Positions 1 to 11,255 are shown, counted from the first letter of the stretch. The stretch is DNA of 64,000 nucleotides from Durusdinium trenchii (GCA_963970005.1 CAXAMN010022840.1:657087-721086); one strand, 5' to 3'. Translations and numbers: made by a program. Notes: a model not told the origin generated them from the letters alone.

Positions 1-32
1 TCAACTGGGTTCCGGGTATATACATATATAAG

Positions 33-173
33 TGTCGAAACATTGAAAGCCGACTCCTATCGGCACGAAAGGGCGTCTTTTCCTAGGCTTCAGCCGAGAG
101 TCCCTGATATGTCAGCCGAACGATCGATCCACCTGTCCTCTGAGATGGATGGCGTTCACGTGTGATTTTCACA
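33..173 (-). repeat. 3' LTR of the copia element
   Basis: A 141-bp terminal repeat, base for base the same by eye as 4779-4919. On the element strand it begins TGTGAAAATC and ends TTTCGACA, the usual TG...CA ends. The left flank carries the TAAG target duplication. No clear polypurine tract is seen just inside this LTR. Confidence 0.95.
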
Positions 174-276
174 CTGACTATAAATCTTTCAAGACTTAAA
201 TTTTCGAACGTGCTCTGTTCCGGGAATCATCGGACCTTGCTGCTCTCCATTGGCCAGCTCATGGCACTGCACATAT

Positions 277-882
277 TCACAAAAAATCTTTGAGCAAGCC
301 GCCAGCTGTCTTGGTGCGTGACTTGCACCAGCGAACGTATCCGACCTTCTTGGAGTCGGTGCTGGGAATGAGATCATGATACGAAACACTCTGGTTGGCA
401 AATTGGCCAAAACTCACAAGTGTGCGGCCCCATTCGGCCAAGCTTGAAACACCATCAGGAAAATTAGATTCAAAAGCAGCATGGTCAATTTCATAATCAA
501 CTGGGAACGGAATGGTGCGGCCTTTTGGCGCAGTCCAAGGTCCTCCCTCATAGCCAGGGATGTCACCTTCCCACAAGATGGTGTAGCCAGCTGGGGCATC
601 ATCAGTGGAAGCGGAAGCGTCTGCTGCCTTGCTGGTAGGTTTGCCCTTGAAAATGCGCTTGACATTCTTGGAGCCAGCCTCTGTGGCTTCACGACGCTTG
701 GCGGCATCCGTCATGGCACCTGCACTCTGGACCACGCTGAAATCGCTCTCTGACCCTGGTGGGCTTCCGCTGGGACGACCGGCGGACAAGGTGTCCTGGA
801 GTGTTTCCATAGCCACACCTTCAGCCTGAGCCTTCTGCAAGAGGCTCATAAGCTGTTGCTGCTCCTCCAAAGACATGGGCAT
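277..882 (-). CDS. extra 3' ORF of the copia element, function unknown
   Basis: About 201 codons between RNase H and the 3' LTR, starting at the ATG at 880-882 (MPMSLEEQQQ). Non-ATG codons upstream would add a hydrophobic stretch, but that is probably chance. The first 100 residues are polar and low in complexity (Gln, Ser, Ala, Lys). The last 100 form a compact, aromatic part with GYTILWEGDIPGYEGGPW, then FGQFANQSVSYHDL, then YVRWCKSRTKTAGGLLKDF just before the stop. Copia elements normally have no gene here. The C-terminal pattern of an FGxF block followed by YVRWC recalls small FGKYKGK...YVKWC-type domains, but that likeness is inference. It may be an accessory factor or captured host sequence. 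Confidence 0.7.
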   Translation of the reverse strand: MPMSLEEQQQLMSLLQKAQAEGVAMETLQDTLSAGRPSGSPPGSESDFSVVQSAGAMTDAAKRREATEAGSKNVKRIFKGKPTSKAADASASTDDAPAGYTILWEGDIPGYEGGPWTAPKGRTIPFPVDYEIDHAAFESNFPDGVSSLAEWGRTLVSFGQFANQSVSYHDLIPSTDSKKVGYVRWCKSRTKTAGGLLKDFL

Positions 883-1109
883 GGTCAGAAACAGCAAATG
901 AAAGTACGAAAAGATGAACAAGCACAAACCAGTCTTGAGCACACAAAACCTCTGCACATATCAAATTCTATTTCGTGAAACTGGCTTCGGCTTCAGTGAT
1001 ATTGACAGACACTCACAAAGATGCAAGACATCACATAACACATCGAATCTCCCAAAGTGATTCTATATTATGTATCTTATCTTGACTACCCCGATTATCA
1101 CACTGAGCT

Positions 1110-2569
1110 TTAACCATTGAGACTCATGTTCGGCACTGTGGGTTCGTGTCGATTTTGCCGACGGCGGTCTCGTTCTGCTGCTTGCTGGGCAAGGACAAAG
1201 CTTTCGGGCGAGATCTGGTATGTTGACGACCGGATACAGGAACGCAGCAAATCGATGGGGTCTTGTTGATCTTTAGTTAGTCCGTCAGCTAGCATGCGAT
1301 TGGTGGGAAGCCATCGTATGATGCCCTGAGTCAAACGAAGAGATTCTCTGATAATCACTATATCAATGCTAGTACGACGGTCATCTACAGCCGTTGGTGC
1401 TGAAGGGGACACTAGGTGATCATAAAGAGATTTGCAGTCCGTGGCCAATATGGGAGGTCGTCTGGCCAACATATCTCGTCCGTCACGTGGCGCGAAGGCT
1501 CCATCAAGGGCTTCGCACAACAGCAAGCTCACCCATTCCACTGAACCACTGGCACTAGCCATAGCTTGGCTTTCGGCGCCAAGTGTTGAACTCACAGCTC
1601 GAGACAGACGGTAACTCTTCCACAAAAAAGGGGTCCAAGGAGCAACAGCTGATTCATTCAGGCTTTTGTCAGTGAATCCCAAAATGTAACCAGCTTGGGT
1701 GTGGTCCCCTCGGTTTGCCCATGCTGCGTCCGAATGTCCGCAAATGCGTAAGTTCTCCGGCGGAATGCATTGAAAAGTGATTTCCAGATCCTTGTGCTGA
1801 CGAGCTCGTCTAATGGCGTTGTTGGCATCTCTGAGATTACGGATGGTGGGTCTTGGAAAGGACTGTTGGGAGATGCTAGTCTGTACCGCCAGGTCAGGGC
1901 GGCTTTGCGAGGCTAACCAGTTTAGTCCTCCATTGATCGCTCGCAGCACTTTGATTTGTCCTTCGTGCAGCAACGTGTCGTTGGACGCACCTTTTGGAAT
2001 CGTGGCTGGTCGGAGGGACTCAGCAAACAGCTTTTGTGACAACTTGATAGACTTGGTCTTGGGGTTTTGAGTATAGTAAGTGCCACAAAACTCGCCTTCA
2101 CCTACACGCCATTTCCGATAGGGAAAACGATCTTTCAGCTGTTTGACACTTTCCTCGAACAACCGTCCTGAACCTCCTACTGCCGTGTCATCTACATGTA
2201 CCCCCATGACCCCACTCAGTTGGTTTTCCGCGTTTCGTAGGAAGTACAAACAAGGGTCGAAGATGGATTGTTTCCAACCTGCGGCACATGCTTCCTGATG
2301 GAAGGTTCTGAACCAGCTTGACGGTGCATCGTTCTGTCCATAAACATTACCTACAACTTCAATCACTGCATCCGGTGGAACTCCTGGGATTCCTCCAGCA
2401 GGCTGAGTGGCATATAATGGCCTGAACTTACTATCTAAGGGGCCTGCCTCCATGAATGCACCTTTGATGTCGCCCAATTGCAAATCCCACTGATGAGAAC
2501 AGATCAGTTGCATCAACAAGGTCCGAGAGATCTGACTCAGTGTGGGGGATTTCAGGAGACCTTCTTGTG
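1110..2569 (-). pseudogene. reverse transcriptase-RNase H, frame-broken 5' end
   Basis: Copia-type RT (RVT_2) followed by RNase H. From a TTG at 2519, the palm motif DIKGAF is near residue 18, the catalytic HVDD (HVDDTAVGG) near residue 109, and the RNase H domain starts around GHSDAAWANR (residue 261). Later acidic motifs LGAESQAM and ATDCKSLYDHL are present, as is the terminal WLPTNRMLADGLTK. It reads through cleanly to a stop near 1110. Upstream the frame stays open into DAKAQEGLLKSPT, but it is out of frame with the lead-in segment at 2594-2915, so the polyprotein cannot be made as it stands. Confidence 0.9.
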
Positions 2570-2593
2570 CTTTAGCATCGAGATCAGCACCAT

Positions 2594-2915
2594 CTACTTG
2601 ATGCGAAAAGTACTGGGGTCGGACGGGTCTATCGACTGATTCTCTTCCAGTGGTTTTCGGACGATGACAAACCGGCTACCTATGAAACGATCTGGAAAGT
2701 CCTCTTTCAGTCGAGCGGCTTTCTTACCATAGTGTATGTAAACAGCTCGTTTATCCAGGATCGTGTTCCACTCTGCCAACTTGGATTCATCGACCAGTTT
2801 CTGTAACTGAGAGTCCGCGTTGGTGTGCGGAATTTCCTTGCTGAGTTTCTTCTGTATGTAGGCTGCAACCAAGACTTCAATGGGTTGTTCTTCGGTCCAA
2901 CACGCAAAAATCTCA
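2594..2915 (-). pseudogene. RT lead-in segment, cut off by a frame break
   Basis: Open from the gap to a TAG at 2594-2596. It encodes the region just before the RT palm of copia elements (for example KKLSKEIPHTNADSQLQ and RFIGSRFVIVRKP). It ends STFRIK followed by stop. The next bases in another frame give SRWC, and the RT frame resumes with DAKAQEGLLKSPT. This suggests a small deletion at about 2570-2600 removed the conserved block that normally links the two parts. Confidence 0.8.
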
Positions 2916-3007
2916 NNNNNNNNNNNNNNNNNNNNNNNNNNNNNNNNNNNNNNNNNNNNNNNNNNNNNNNNNNNNNNNNNNNNNNNNNNNNNNNNNNNNN
3001 NNNNNNN
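2916..3007. other. assembly gap of 92 N
   Basis: A run of 92 unknown bases between the protease and the RT lead-in. Integrase normally lies exactly here in copia elements. If the N count is only a placeholder, integrase could be hidden; if the count is real, integrase is deleted. Confidence 0.99.
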
Positions 3008-4710
3008 AAAAACGAATCATCCCTAAACCATGACTGAAGCGAAGCGGAGTCACTGGGCTCTGGGTCATCACGAGCTGGTGGCACGAACTCTGCTGTCACC
3101 GTGGACGGTTCGGGATGAGTGCACATGACCTCTTGTTCAAAGTCAGGGGTGACTGTCTCGCCAATCACGTTCACGGCAAACTGACCAGCCTCATTGGTGG
3201 ACAAAGGCACCACGACTTTCTCATCAAACAATGTCAACTGTTGTTGTCCAAAGTCGATGACAGCCTTGAGGGTTTGCAGCGCGTTCCTAGAGATCAGGAA
3301 CGGGGCATGTCCCCTCACAATGGCTGTCCTGATGGTCCCCTTCTTGCCACCCAAGAAAACTGGTAGGCGGATCACGGTGTGGGTTGTCTCTTTCTCTCCA
3401 TTGCCGAACCTGAAGTGGTTCACCTCGTGCAGCTCGGGAGGCTCTGCGATGTTGGCTGCTTTCCATAGACGTTGAAACTCCTGCAACGTCTGACGTCCGA
3501 TGATGGAGCGTCCGCATCCAGAGTCCAGGATACCATATCCCGGTGAGCTCACGAGCAGTACTTCGGGAAGCACGGTGGAGGACTCCAGACGATCAGAATG
3601 TCGCTGTCGCAACATGTCCAGAGTCGACATGGGAGGCGGAACAACCGCTGCCATAGCCACAAAGTCTTCGTTGTCCCACATTGCATAACCCTCAGACTTG
3701 AGGTCAGAGGCTTCGGTCACCAAGGCTGCTCCGGCTTCACGCTTGGCAGAACTGTGAGGGTGACCTTGAGAAGAACTTGCTGCTTTGGGCTGAGTGCACT
3801 CCTTCGACCAATGGCCAACTGCTCCACAGCGATGACACTTTGTTCGGCGTTTCAACTCTGCGATCTCGACGCGATAGCTTCGTTTCAAGTCTGAGGCCGC
3901 TGCGAACTTGCGGGTCCTTTGCAACTTGTTGAGCTCTTTGCGTCGGTCCTTCCAGGAGATGGCCAAGGCTTCGGCCACTTCACGTTCATCATAAATTTCA
4001 TCCTCTTCAACATCTCCAGCAGAGACATCGTGTTCAGCGAGGAAGGATTCAACCTCCTTGGACAGATCGGGGTCATCGTCGTGCTCAGGACCTTCGGTTG
4101 CAGTGTGTCCGAAGTCCCCTTCAACCATACCTGCGCCGAAGTTCTTCTTTTTGACCACGAAATCCGGGTAGCAGGAACGCATGGCACGTCCGATCTCTTC
4201 CCGCTTCAACACTCCAAGGCTGCGAGCAAGGACAACTGCTTTCTGCTCATCCGTCAAGCCAGATCTATTCAAAATCAACCAGCCGCGAGCTTCTTCAGGA
4301 AATGTCACATTGACTTTCCTTTCACACTTTTCAAACAATTCCGAAGCCCGCGAAATCCAGGTCTTCAAGCTCTCTCCGTCAGCAGCCTTCAGGTTGAAGA
4401 TCTCGGTGAGGGTCTCGCTCATCTCATCGCTGGTGTCCTTTTGAGGAAACCGCTTATCCAAGCGGTCGAGCAGCACTTTTTCTCCTCCCTCTTTCTGGTA
4501 CGAGGAAGGATCCAGGTGTTCCACACACTCCAATGCCTTGCCTGACAACAGAGTGTATATGTAGGCCCCACGGGCCTTGGGTTGCACCTTGTCTTCCAAG
4601 GTGAGCAACTTGTTCAACACCCACACTTTCCATCTACGGTACTCTTTGGCGTCCTCGGTGTCACCTGAGAACGAACGGAGGCTTCCACTGCCTTCCAACG
4701 ATGCCGCCAT
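3008..4710 (-). CDS. Gag-protease polyprotein, truncated by the gap
   Basis: The capsid and protease part of the copia polyprotein. The likely start is the ATG at 4708-4710 (MAASLEGSGS). Frames further upstream lack an ATG. The N-terminal third is an alpha-helical Gag region. A CCHC zinc knuckle (CHRCGAVGHWSKEC) lies near residue 300 and would bind RNA. An aspartic protease active site (GILDSGCGRSIIG) lies near residue 400. The frame stays open to the N run at 3007. Past the gap this frame reads nonsense, so the gap length is not in phase. Lysine, glutamate and basic stretches around the knuckle fit a nucleocapsid role. Confidence 0.9.
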
Positions 4711-4764
4711 GGCGTTCACGTGTCGCGCTGAGACCCTACTCAGCGGGAGCCTAGGATAAACCTA

Positions 4765-4777
4765 GGCTCCGCTACCA
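4765..4777 (-). other. primer-binding site, initiator tRNA-Met type
   Basis: One base inside the 5' LTR the element strand reads TGGTAGCGGAGCC, starting with TGG that pairs with a tRNA CCA end. The complement (GGCTCCGCTACCA) has the form of a eukaryotic initiator tRNA-Met 3' end, the usual primer for copia elements. It overlaps a perfect 10-bp inverted repeat (GGAGCCTAGG at 4746-4755, CCTAGGCTCC at 4761-4770). Confidence 0.7.
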
Positions 4778-4778
4778 A

Positions 4779-4919
4779 TGTCGAAACATTGAAAGCCGAC
4801 TCCTATCGGCACGAAAGGGCGTCTTTTCCTAGGCTTCAGCCGAGAGTCCCTGATATGTCAGCCGAACGATCGATCCACCTGTCCTCTGAGATGGATGGCG
4901 TTCACGTGTGATTTTCACA
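4779..4919 (-). repeat. 5' LTR of the copia element
   Basis: The second copy of the 141-bp repeat and, for this minus-strand element, the upstream promoter-bearing LTR. It is very short for an LTR. The last bases of the gag leader (around 4705-4720) repeat about 15 bases found near the LTR end (ATGGCGTTCACGTGT). Confidence 0.95.
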
Positions 4920-4923
4920 TAAG

Positions 4924-7900
4924 TATTTATTAAATACTTATATCATATATTATTCAACTTTTGAGGTGCCCCCATTCAGTAAGAACCAATCTAGTCACAG
5001 CTGGATCAGCTTTTTGCTGAGGCTTTGCATGGTTAATTTCGATGTGGGACAGTTCACACTAGTGATGTCATCCACATTGGTAGTTAGGAGTGGGTCAGAC
5101 TCTCCGCAGCTCTCGTTTTCCCTGGCCCTCTATGCTTACAAGAATGGTCCGGCCAGGGAGGGATCCAATGATGTCTTTTATCAGTGATGTCCGCTGATGT
5201 CCTTCCGCCTCCAAAATTGACCGACGCTCACAGATTGTATGATAAAGGCGTCCTTGCAAGAGAGGATATATAAATCCTGGATAAACATAATAGGTGGACT
5301 AACCTGTCTCGGCTGGAAGACGGTGTGGCTCGCATGCCACGCCTCGCCGTTTTCCTCTGAAAGAGTTCATTCATATCTCCGCTGATTAAGAATGTTTCAT
5401 AAAATTGGCCAAGGTCAAACACGGGAACATTGGTTATATACGAAGAAATTGGAGCACAGACAAGGTCCCATACGGACTTAATTACGCTGTGGCGATTGGT
5501 TGTGCACACCCTTTCTGGGATGAGTTCTTTGAACATGTAAACAACTGTTCATAGTGGAGCAGGACGATTGGAGGTTTTGATCCACAACCCTTTCAATTCT
5601 ACAGCTAAGGCTATGTTATTTGTTTTTAATGCCGAAAGAGCCCACGAACCTCGTGCAACTTCGCCCACAACGTTAGAGCGGGTGATTGTGCGAACGTTTA
5701 GGCCCGTTGGCGGCAGTTTGGATGTTTCAGCGGATCTCCAAGGAGGATTCGCGATTCGACCTGTTGCATTCGGTGTGTGGAGGTCATTGAGGTCATTTTA
5801 GGCTTGTGGCCGCTGAAAAGGGACGATCCTTACTAATCCTTCCCCCCTACTTGGTCAATGTTTGGTCCTCCAGCTTTGTTGGTGTCCTGAGAGATTTGAG
5901 AAGGAAGTTGACCTAGAGCGACCTTGATGTCTCCACTTCAGCCACCTGGCTGCTCGTTTTATACCCTAATATAAAGACCTGGGGCGTTGAGAACCATTGA
6001 GCTACGCGCAGCGTGAGCAAAAGCGGCCAAACCAACGACATGGGTGTTTTTTAATGTTTTTTTGTGCCTGCACAAGAGGTTCTGTTCTGGCCGAGTGACC
6101 GGTTTACATCTCCAAGAACTTTCAACCTCCCCATTGCCCGTCAATAGACAGACCTCCCAAACGCAGCTTCTTGTGGCCTCAGGCCACAGCGTGCTTTTGC
6201 TTTGCGCTGATGAACGCTGCCCTGGAATACCTTCGGACACGGAGCTACCGGAAGCGTCTTGGTGCTGGGAGGACGGGAGGACACCGGCGGATTCAACGGA
6301 GCGTCGGCGGTACGGGGACGTGATCCAGCTACTTGACCACCGGGCATGGAGCTGGTTCCCAAAACTGATATTGTGTCACCCCGATACAGCACAGAGAACG
6401 CCATAGGTATGTATTATGATGCATGGTTTGCATCAAGTCTATCTCACACCTGGACATCGTTTGTGTGTGTGTCAAGCCCTGTGCACTGCAGGGGACACCA
6501 TTTGTACCGAAGCACCGAGCCATGTAGGATGGTGCGACCGTTCTTCCGTTGCCCAACGAAGCTCTGGCAGTTATATATATCCGCTTCATGGACGCCAAGT
6601 CACCTGTTTCACTCGATGATGTTGCTTTCAGACTGTTCGCCGTTCCGTTTTCCGGGCCATTTTCCCGTTCTCCTTTTTGGAAAGGTCGTCTAATGCACAT
6701 CGTAAAGTGCGCACGACAACGGAGCTCTTGCGAGGTCTCTTCTAAATGTGTGTGGGTGTGCGGGCCTGTGGCCCATTTTTCGACGCACGAAGAAGGATGG
6801 GCATTCCGTGAGTGCCTGGAACTCTACAGGGCGCCAAGGTGAATCCAATCAGCGCGAGGGGGGACTGGCAAATTCTTCATCCGAGCGCCAAGTCAAGTTT
6901 GTTTCCGAAGAACACTGGGTTCCTCAACAAACCTTTGATGTTGCAGTGCCTCACAAAATGACACAACGTGTCGCATTCTGGATTCGAGGTTCAACTCCAG
7001 CCATGCACACAGCAGTGCTGATCTCATTTGTCATCAGAGAAGCGCGTGCTCATCGCTAGCTGCCGATCAAACTACGAGGTGGACACCATGATTTTATCAT
7101 TCAATATTGCGCTGCAGTTCACCGCTTGTGGCGCCTCCTCAACCTCGTGTCGGCATGCTTGGTGAGGAAGTTCGGCCCCCCCGTTTCTGTTGGTTTCTGT
7201 GCGCCAGATGCTCCATCCCCTCCTCTCCGGCCAGATCCTTGCAGCACATCCAGCTCGATAAGTGTCACAGAATTTGATTCGGGGCACGGCTGTGGAGTTG
7301 GATGCCAACAGACCTTGAGTGTGGCTGTCTATGCTGATTCATATATTTTTTGGTAGGCTGGTAAGTAACGCATCGTATTGGGTGGCATCATAGGTGCATC
7401 CAGTGCCACGACACAGACACAGCCACAGCCAGGCCAACCAACCACGTCAAGGCCTCACGCAGAATGCAAGGGAGACGTGGATCAGTTGCACAATTCAAGG
7501 ATTGGCCATAGGGCTTGCCAAACGAGAGGCAGATTTCTGATCCGAGTGCGGTCGACATCGAGTGGCGGAAGCGCCGCGCCCCTCCCTTTCTGCTGGCTGA
7601 GTTCATGTTTCAAGATATGGGTTTGTATATAAATAGACAGAATTAAATACGTAGACCAAACCCATTGGTTGGGGGGGTGTCCCTATTAACATGCCACACA
7701 TAGGAATAGGTCTCACCTCGAGCACCCTAAGCTTTGATGATTGTCCTATTCGAGACCATGAGCTGTAGGAGTGAAGCTGCCGTATTCTTTTCTCAGGGAA
7801 ATGGCTACATTTTTGCGGCTTCTCGCGACCATCGCCTACCCCTGTTGAATCTCCTCAGGCTCAGTCTCGCTGCGCTCTCCGGCATGGGTCTGGTCTTGCT

Positions 7901-9153
7901 GGGTTTCTTCATCATCAAGGCGCGCATGTTTTGCGTCTCGCGTGCTCGCAGTTCGGTGCGGTCAGACCACAGTGGCCCGGAAAACCGGGACTCGGTGGAC
8001 AGATTTGGAAGCTAGGGACATAGCCAGATTCAGATGTTGGCAAGATGCTGCTGAGTCTAGTGATGAATACAATTGAATATATACATATTGATAGCTTTAC
8101 ATGTAGACACTGTGATGTTTCTATGACCGAACCAAATGTCTTGGAAAAGCTTCAAATCCATGGAAAGACATGGCACGAGCAAGGCTTAGTAACTTGCTTA
8201 CCTCCTTGCAAAGAAGTTTCAGCCACCAGTCCGACTTGATTTTTTGCTTTTATAGTAGTGATAGAAGGTGGGTTTGCACAACTTTGAGCGGCCCGGCCAA
8301 TGTTTGTTTATCATGGGCGGGTTCAAATGTACAATTATTAGGTCGGCAGGTTGCTCTACAAATCTCTATAAACACCTTGTGCAAGTGATCCAACCAATGC
8401 AAGCAAGGTTCATAGGGTTTGGGAGCTTTTCATGGAAGAAGCTTTCCTGAGTAAATCCTGGCTTGGCGACATGATTTTTTCTTATGTGTGATGTGTGGGT
8501 GTGTATAGATATACTTATATATATACAGTGTATATATATATATACTCGTTTCAATTATTGATCCTTTTTTTTAAATCAGTTTTGCAATGTCTTGCATGCT
8601 TGCATGAATGCGAGTGTGGTATTGTTTCAGAAGCCCAGTCTTCCCTCGTTTTCTTCGAGCAGAGTGTGCAAGGGCCGGGTCAGCGGAGGGTTCACCAGGC
8701 CCTTTGAGAGTTGCGACCCTAGCGAATCGTGGCCAGCGTTCCAGAGCTGCCGACGAATTTATTGGGATTGAGGAGAGCACATGCACAAGGTTCCTGAAAT
8801 CCGGGTGCACATCTTCGGGCTGGTTTGTCAACCGTGTTCAAATAATGTGGGTTCAATCTTGCCCCTTGCCATGGAATGGTGTTTCTTTTTTTATGCGACC
8901 GGTGCTTCTGACCGGTGCGACTTGCTTATGCTTATGATTCGATCTTTATCGACGCCTAATTACGGTGCTCCCAAAGGTTGGGAGAGTCAAGCAAGGTGGA
9001 AAAGCAATGAACATATATGTGTATTGGCATCTACACATACAATAGACGACATATGTGTATATTTGTGTACATATATATACATATAATATATATATATATA
9101 TACTTGTCTATATGGCCGGAGAAAAAGAACATGCTTGACGGCGACAGTTGCAG
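4924..9153. other. no gene recognised
   Basis: About 4.2 kb in which I see no family motif. A GC-rich patch at 6170-6350 is open in several frames on both strands, so coding there cannot be assigned. The rest is AT-rich and intron-like or intergenic, with a short TA run near 8510-8545. Confidence 0.5.
9069..9103. repeat. TA-rich simple repeat
   Basis: Imperfect ATATAC and TA repeats. Similar short TA runs occur at about 10028-10084, 13180-13210, 17945-17962, 18182-18215, 28468-28482, 31054-31076, 32575-32592, 40589-40606, 45976-46044, 56000-56025, 56307-56350 and 59225-59245. Confidence 0.9.
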
Positions 9154-9222
9154 GTGAACCTGCTGGGCATGCTACACGGCAACTTCTTTGTCACCCCCAC
9201 CGCCCTTTGGACTTCTTCGCAC
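9154..9222 (+). CDS. candidate exon, membrane transporter-like
   Basis: Starts after an AG|G acceptor and reads VNLLGMLHGNFFVTPTALWT then SSH, ending before a GC donor. The peptide is hydrophobic with Gly, Pro and Trp, as in transporter helices. It may belong with the candidate exons at 10486 and 11164 on the same strand. Phases do not link directly, so at least one exon would be missing. The family is not identified. Confidence 0.35.
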
Positions 9223-10485
9223 GCTGTTTTTGGGTTTGGTTGGGAATCCGACGTTTTTGTTTATATAGTTCTATTTTTTTGAGATGTTGTTTCATGTTGC
9301 TTCCTTATTACTTTTTGCTGGTTACACGGACATTTCCACATTTGTAGTGTTGATAGATTCCGGGGGTGATGGCTCCAGACTGACCAAACCACAACGATGC
9401 CGATTTTGCATGTGGAGCGGTGTGTTTTATTAATTCGTTGATTTTCAGGCAGTGGTCTTCCACATTTAGTGGTTCAATTTCCAAGTGGTTTATATCGAGT
9501 TTTGTCCAAAATGATCCAACTGGGATTTTGAATCTAGATGTAAAATCTAGATGTGAAATGTGAATGTATGCATCTTGGCTGTGATATGCGTGCCACAAAC
9601 TTGCACCAAACCACCGAACTGAGGCCCAATGCATGAGCAGAGGCCCAGTGATGGTGGTTGGTCCAAAACGTCACGAGACGTGTGTGAGGGCAGATGGAAA
9701 TCGTCCACAAGTGCTTCCCAGGGATAACTTTTGGGTTGCTTCAATGGTCATGGGAGAGTCCCGGAGTACCGCGGAGTCCGGATGCCCAAAGTCCGGGTTC
9801 GCGGGCTGCGAAGGGCGGTTCCCGACCGGTCCCCAAAGTCCGCGGCTGAACACGGACTGCGGAACTTTGTCGAGTATGCTGATGTCATATGATGTTGTGG
9901 TATTGCCAAGGGAAGGAAACATGTGGCATGCACATGCGTGCACATACATGCAACATGGTTCTGTTTCACATTCTAAGCATGTTCAGTGGACTTTGATTTG
10001 CTTCAATTTCAAGCGGTATGTGTTATTAAATATATATATATATATATGTGTGTTGTGTATGTGTATATACATATACACATATACTTCTTTTGAAGTCTAA
10101 TGCATTTGTGCAATCGTACTGATATGAGCACCCTCCCAGAAATATGCATATATATAATTATTGATTGAAAATGAAGCCATTGGCCTGCAGGCCAGGGATT
10201 TGATCATAGTGACATAGAGGAGCATGATAGTTTCGGGAGGTGCACTGTCTCTTCTCATCATCAACATGCAAAAACCCACTCCATCCGACTCCATTTGGGC
10301 CGGAAGGAAGAATTAAGTGAAACAGTTTCACCCCCACCCCACTCCCGTTCTTTTTCCCATTTTGGTTTCCTTTGATTTTTCCTTAACTTCCACTTGCCGG
10401 CTGGGGGGGGGTTCCCCTCCGAACCTGCTCAGCAACCTGTGCGAACCGTCGCTGCAGAAGGTCTGATCCTTTGCTCCTTCGCCAG

Positions 10486-10560
10486 GTCTGATCCTTTTTG
10501 CCTCGCTGGCCGGTGCAATCCTGTCACACCTCTCGTCGGCCGGATGCACAGGCGGTCGCG
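10486..10560 (+). CDS. candidate exon, membrane helix
   Basis: After an AG|G acceptor one frame reads LILFASLAGAILSHLSSA, a credible transmembrane helix. The 3' end is uncertain (GA, GC and GT donors all occur within 30 bases). A near copy of the exon start (AGGTCTGATCC or AAGGTCTGATCC) occurs about 27 bases upstream, a local tandem duplication across the acceptor. A second frame is also open, so the call is tentative. Confidence 0.3.
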
Positions 10561-11163
10561 AGTCGAATTCTTCGCGTTTTTTGGCGCGATCTCCTAACAA
10601 GTGGACGGCGGATGCCGCAAAGCCCTAGACTTATATAGGCTTAGGCTATGCTGCTATGCTTGAATATGTTCGATGGGGACCGATGTGTACACCACCTTGG
10701 GTTTGTGATGGTTTGTGCTATCGGTCGGTCTACTCTGAGATCGGTTCAAACATGCATCCTCTCCCTGATTTCATGAACCAGCAAATCACCTCAGTGCCCA
10801 CAGAGCATGCACCCGCTGGGCAAACACTGCGAGAAGTGACACTCGTACATTCAGCAGGTGAAACCTTCACAGAGGTGGTGTGAATACAGTGGAAGGACCT
10901 TCCTTGTCCATCATATTGTTTGCTTGATTTTAGCAAGGGTGAGGAGCATCGAAGAGTTTAAGATGTGCAAGTTACATCAAGTTTGCTGTACGTTCTTTTT
11001 TGGGCCTGACAGTCTTAACATGTCTTAATTCAGTATATGATCAACGTGGTTTCAGACTTAATATGTCTTAATACCCGATGGGTAGTTTCTTAATACCCGA
11101 TGGGTAGTTGGCTTTGTCTCCCCCTCGACTTTCTGGTCGTCGCTGCGTGCAAAAACCTGGCAG

Positions 11164-11222
11164 GCATCATTGGCGCGGGTGCCAACATCGGATTCCTCAC
11201 CGGTTCTTCGACAGCAAAAACG
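11164..11222 (+). CDS. candidate exon, transporter-like glycine helix
   Basis: An AG|G acceptor, then IIGAGANIGFLTGSSTAKT, then a GT donor. The GAGANIG pattern recalls helices of MFS or TLC (ADP/ATP translocase) carriers. The likeness is from memory of family patterns and is not proof. Codons end mostly in G or C. Confidence 0.4.
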
Positions 11223-11255
11223 GTCCGAAGGAAGGGAGATGAGTCCAGGAGTCCT

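Larger units (their letters stand above)
33..4919 (-). mobile_element. Ty1/copia-type LTR retrotransposon, defective
   Basis: A complete LTR-to-LTR unit on the minus strand. In element order: 5' LTR (4779-4919), primer-binding site, gag with a CCHC knuckle, protease, sequence gap, RT, RNase H, an extra ORF, 3' LTR (33-173). RT of the copia class followed directly by RNase H identifies the superfamily. It is flanked by TAAG at 29-32 and 4920-4923, a target-site duplication; an adjacent A would make it 5 bp. No integrase motif is visible, and the pre-RT and RT frames do not join. The two LTRs look identical, so insertion seems recent although the pol region is broken. It may have been moved by proteins of a related full-length copy. 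Confidence 0.93.

Noticed and set aside
6140..6400. A GC-rich patch open in several frames on both strands
   Set aside because: At least three frames look equally plausible and no splice-bounded reading could be preferred.
9633..10100. A 155-codon plus-strand frame
   Set aside because: Low-complexity TA repeats fill its end. No motif and no codon bias.
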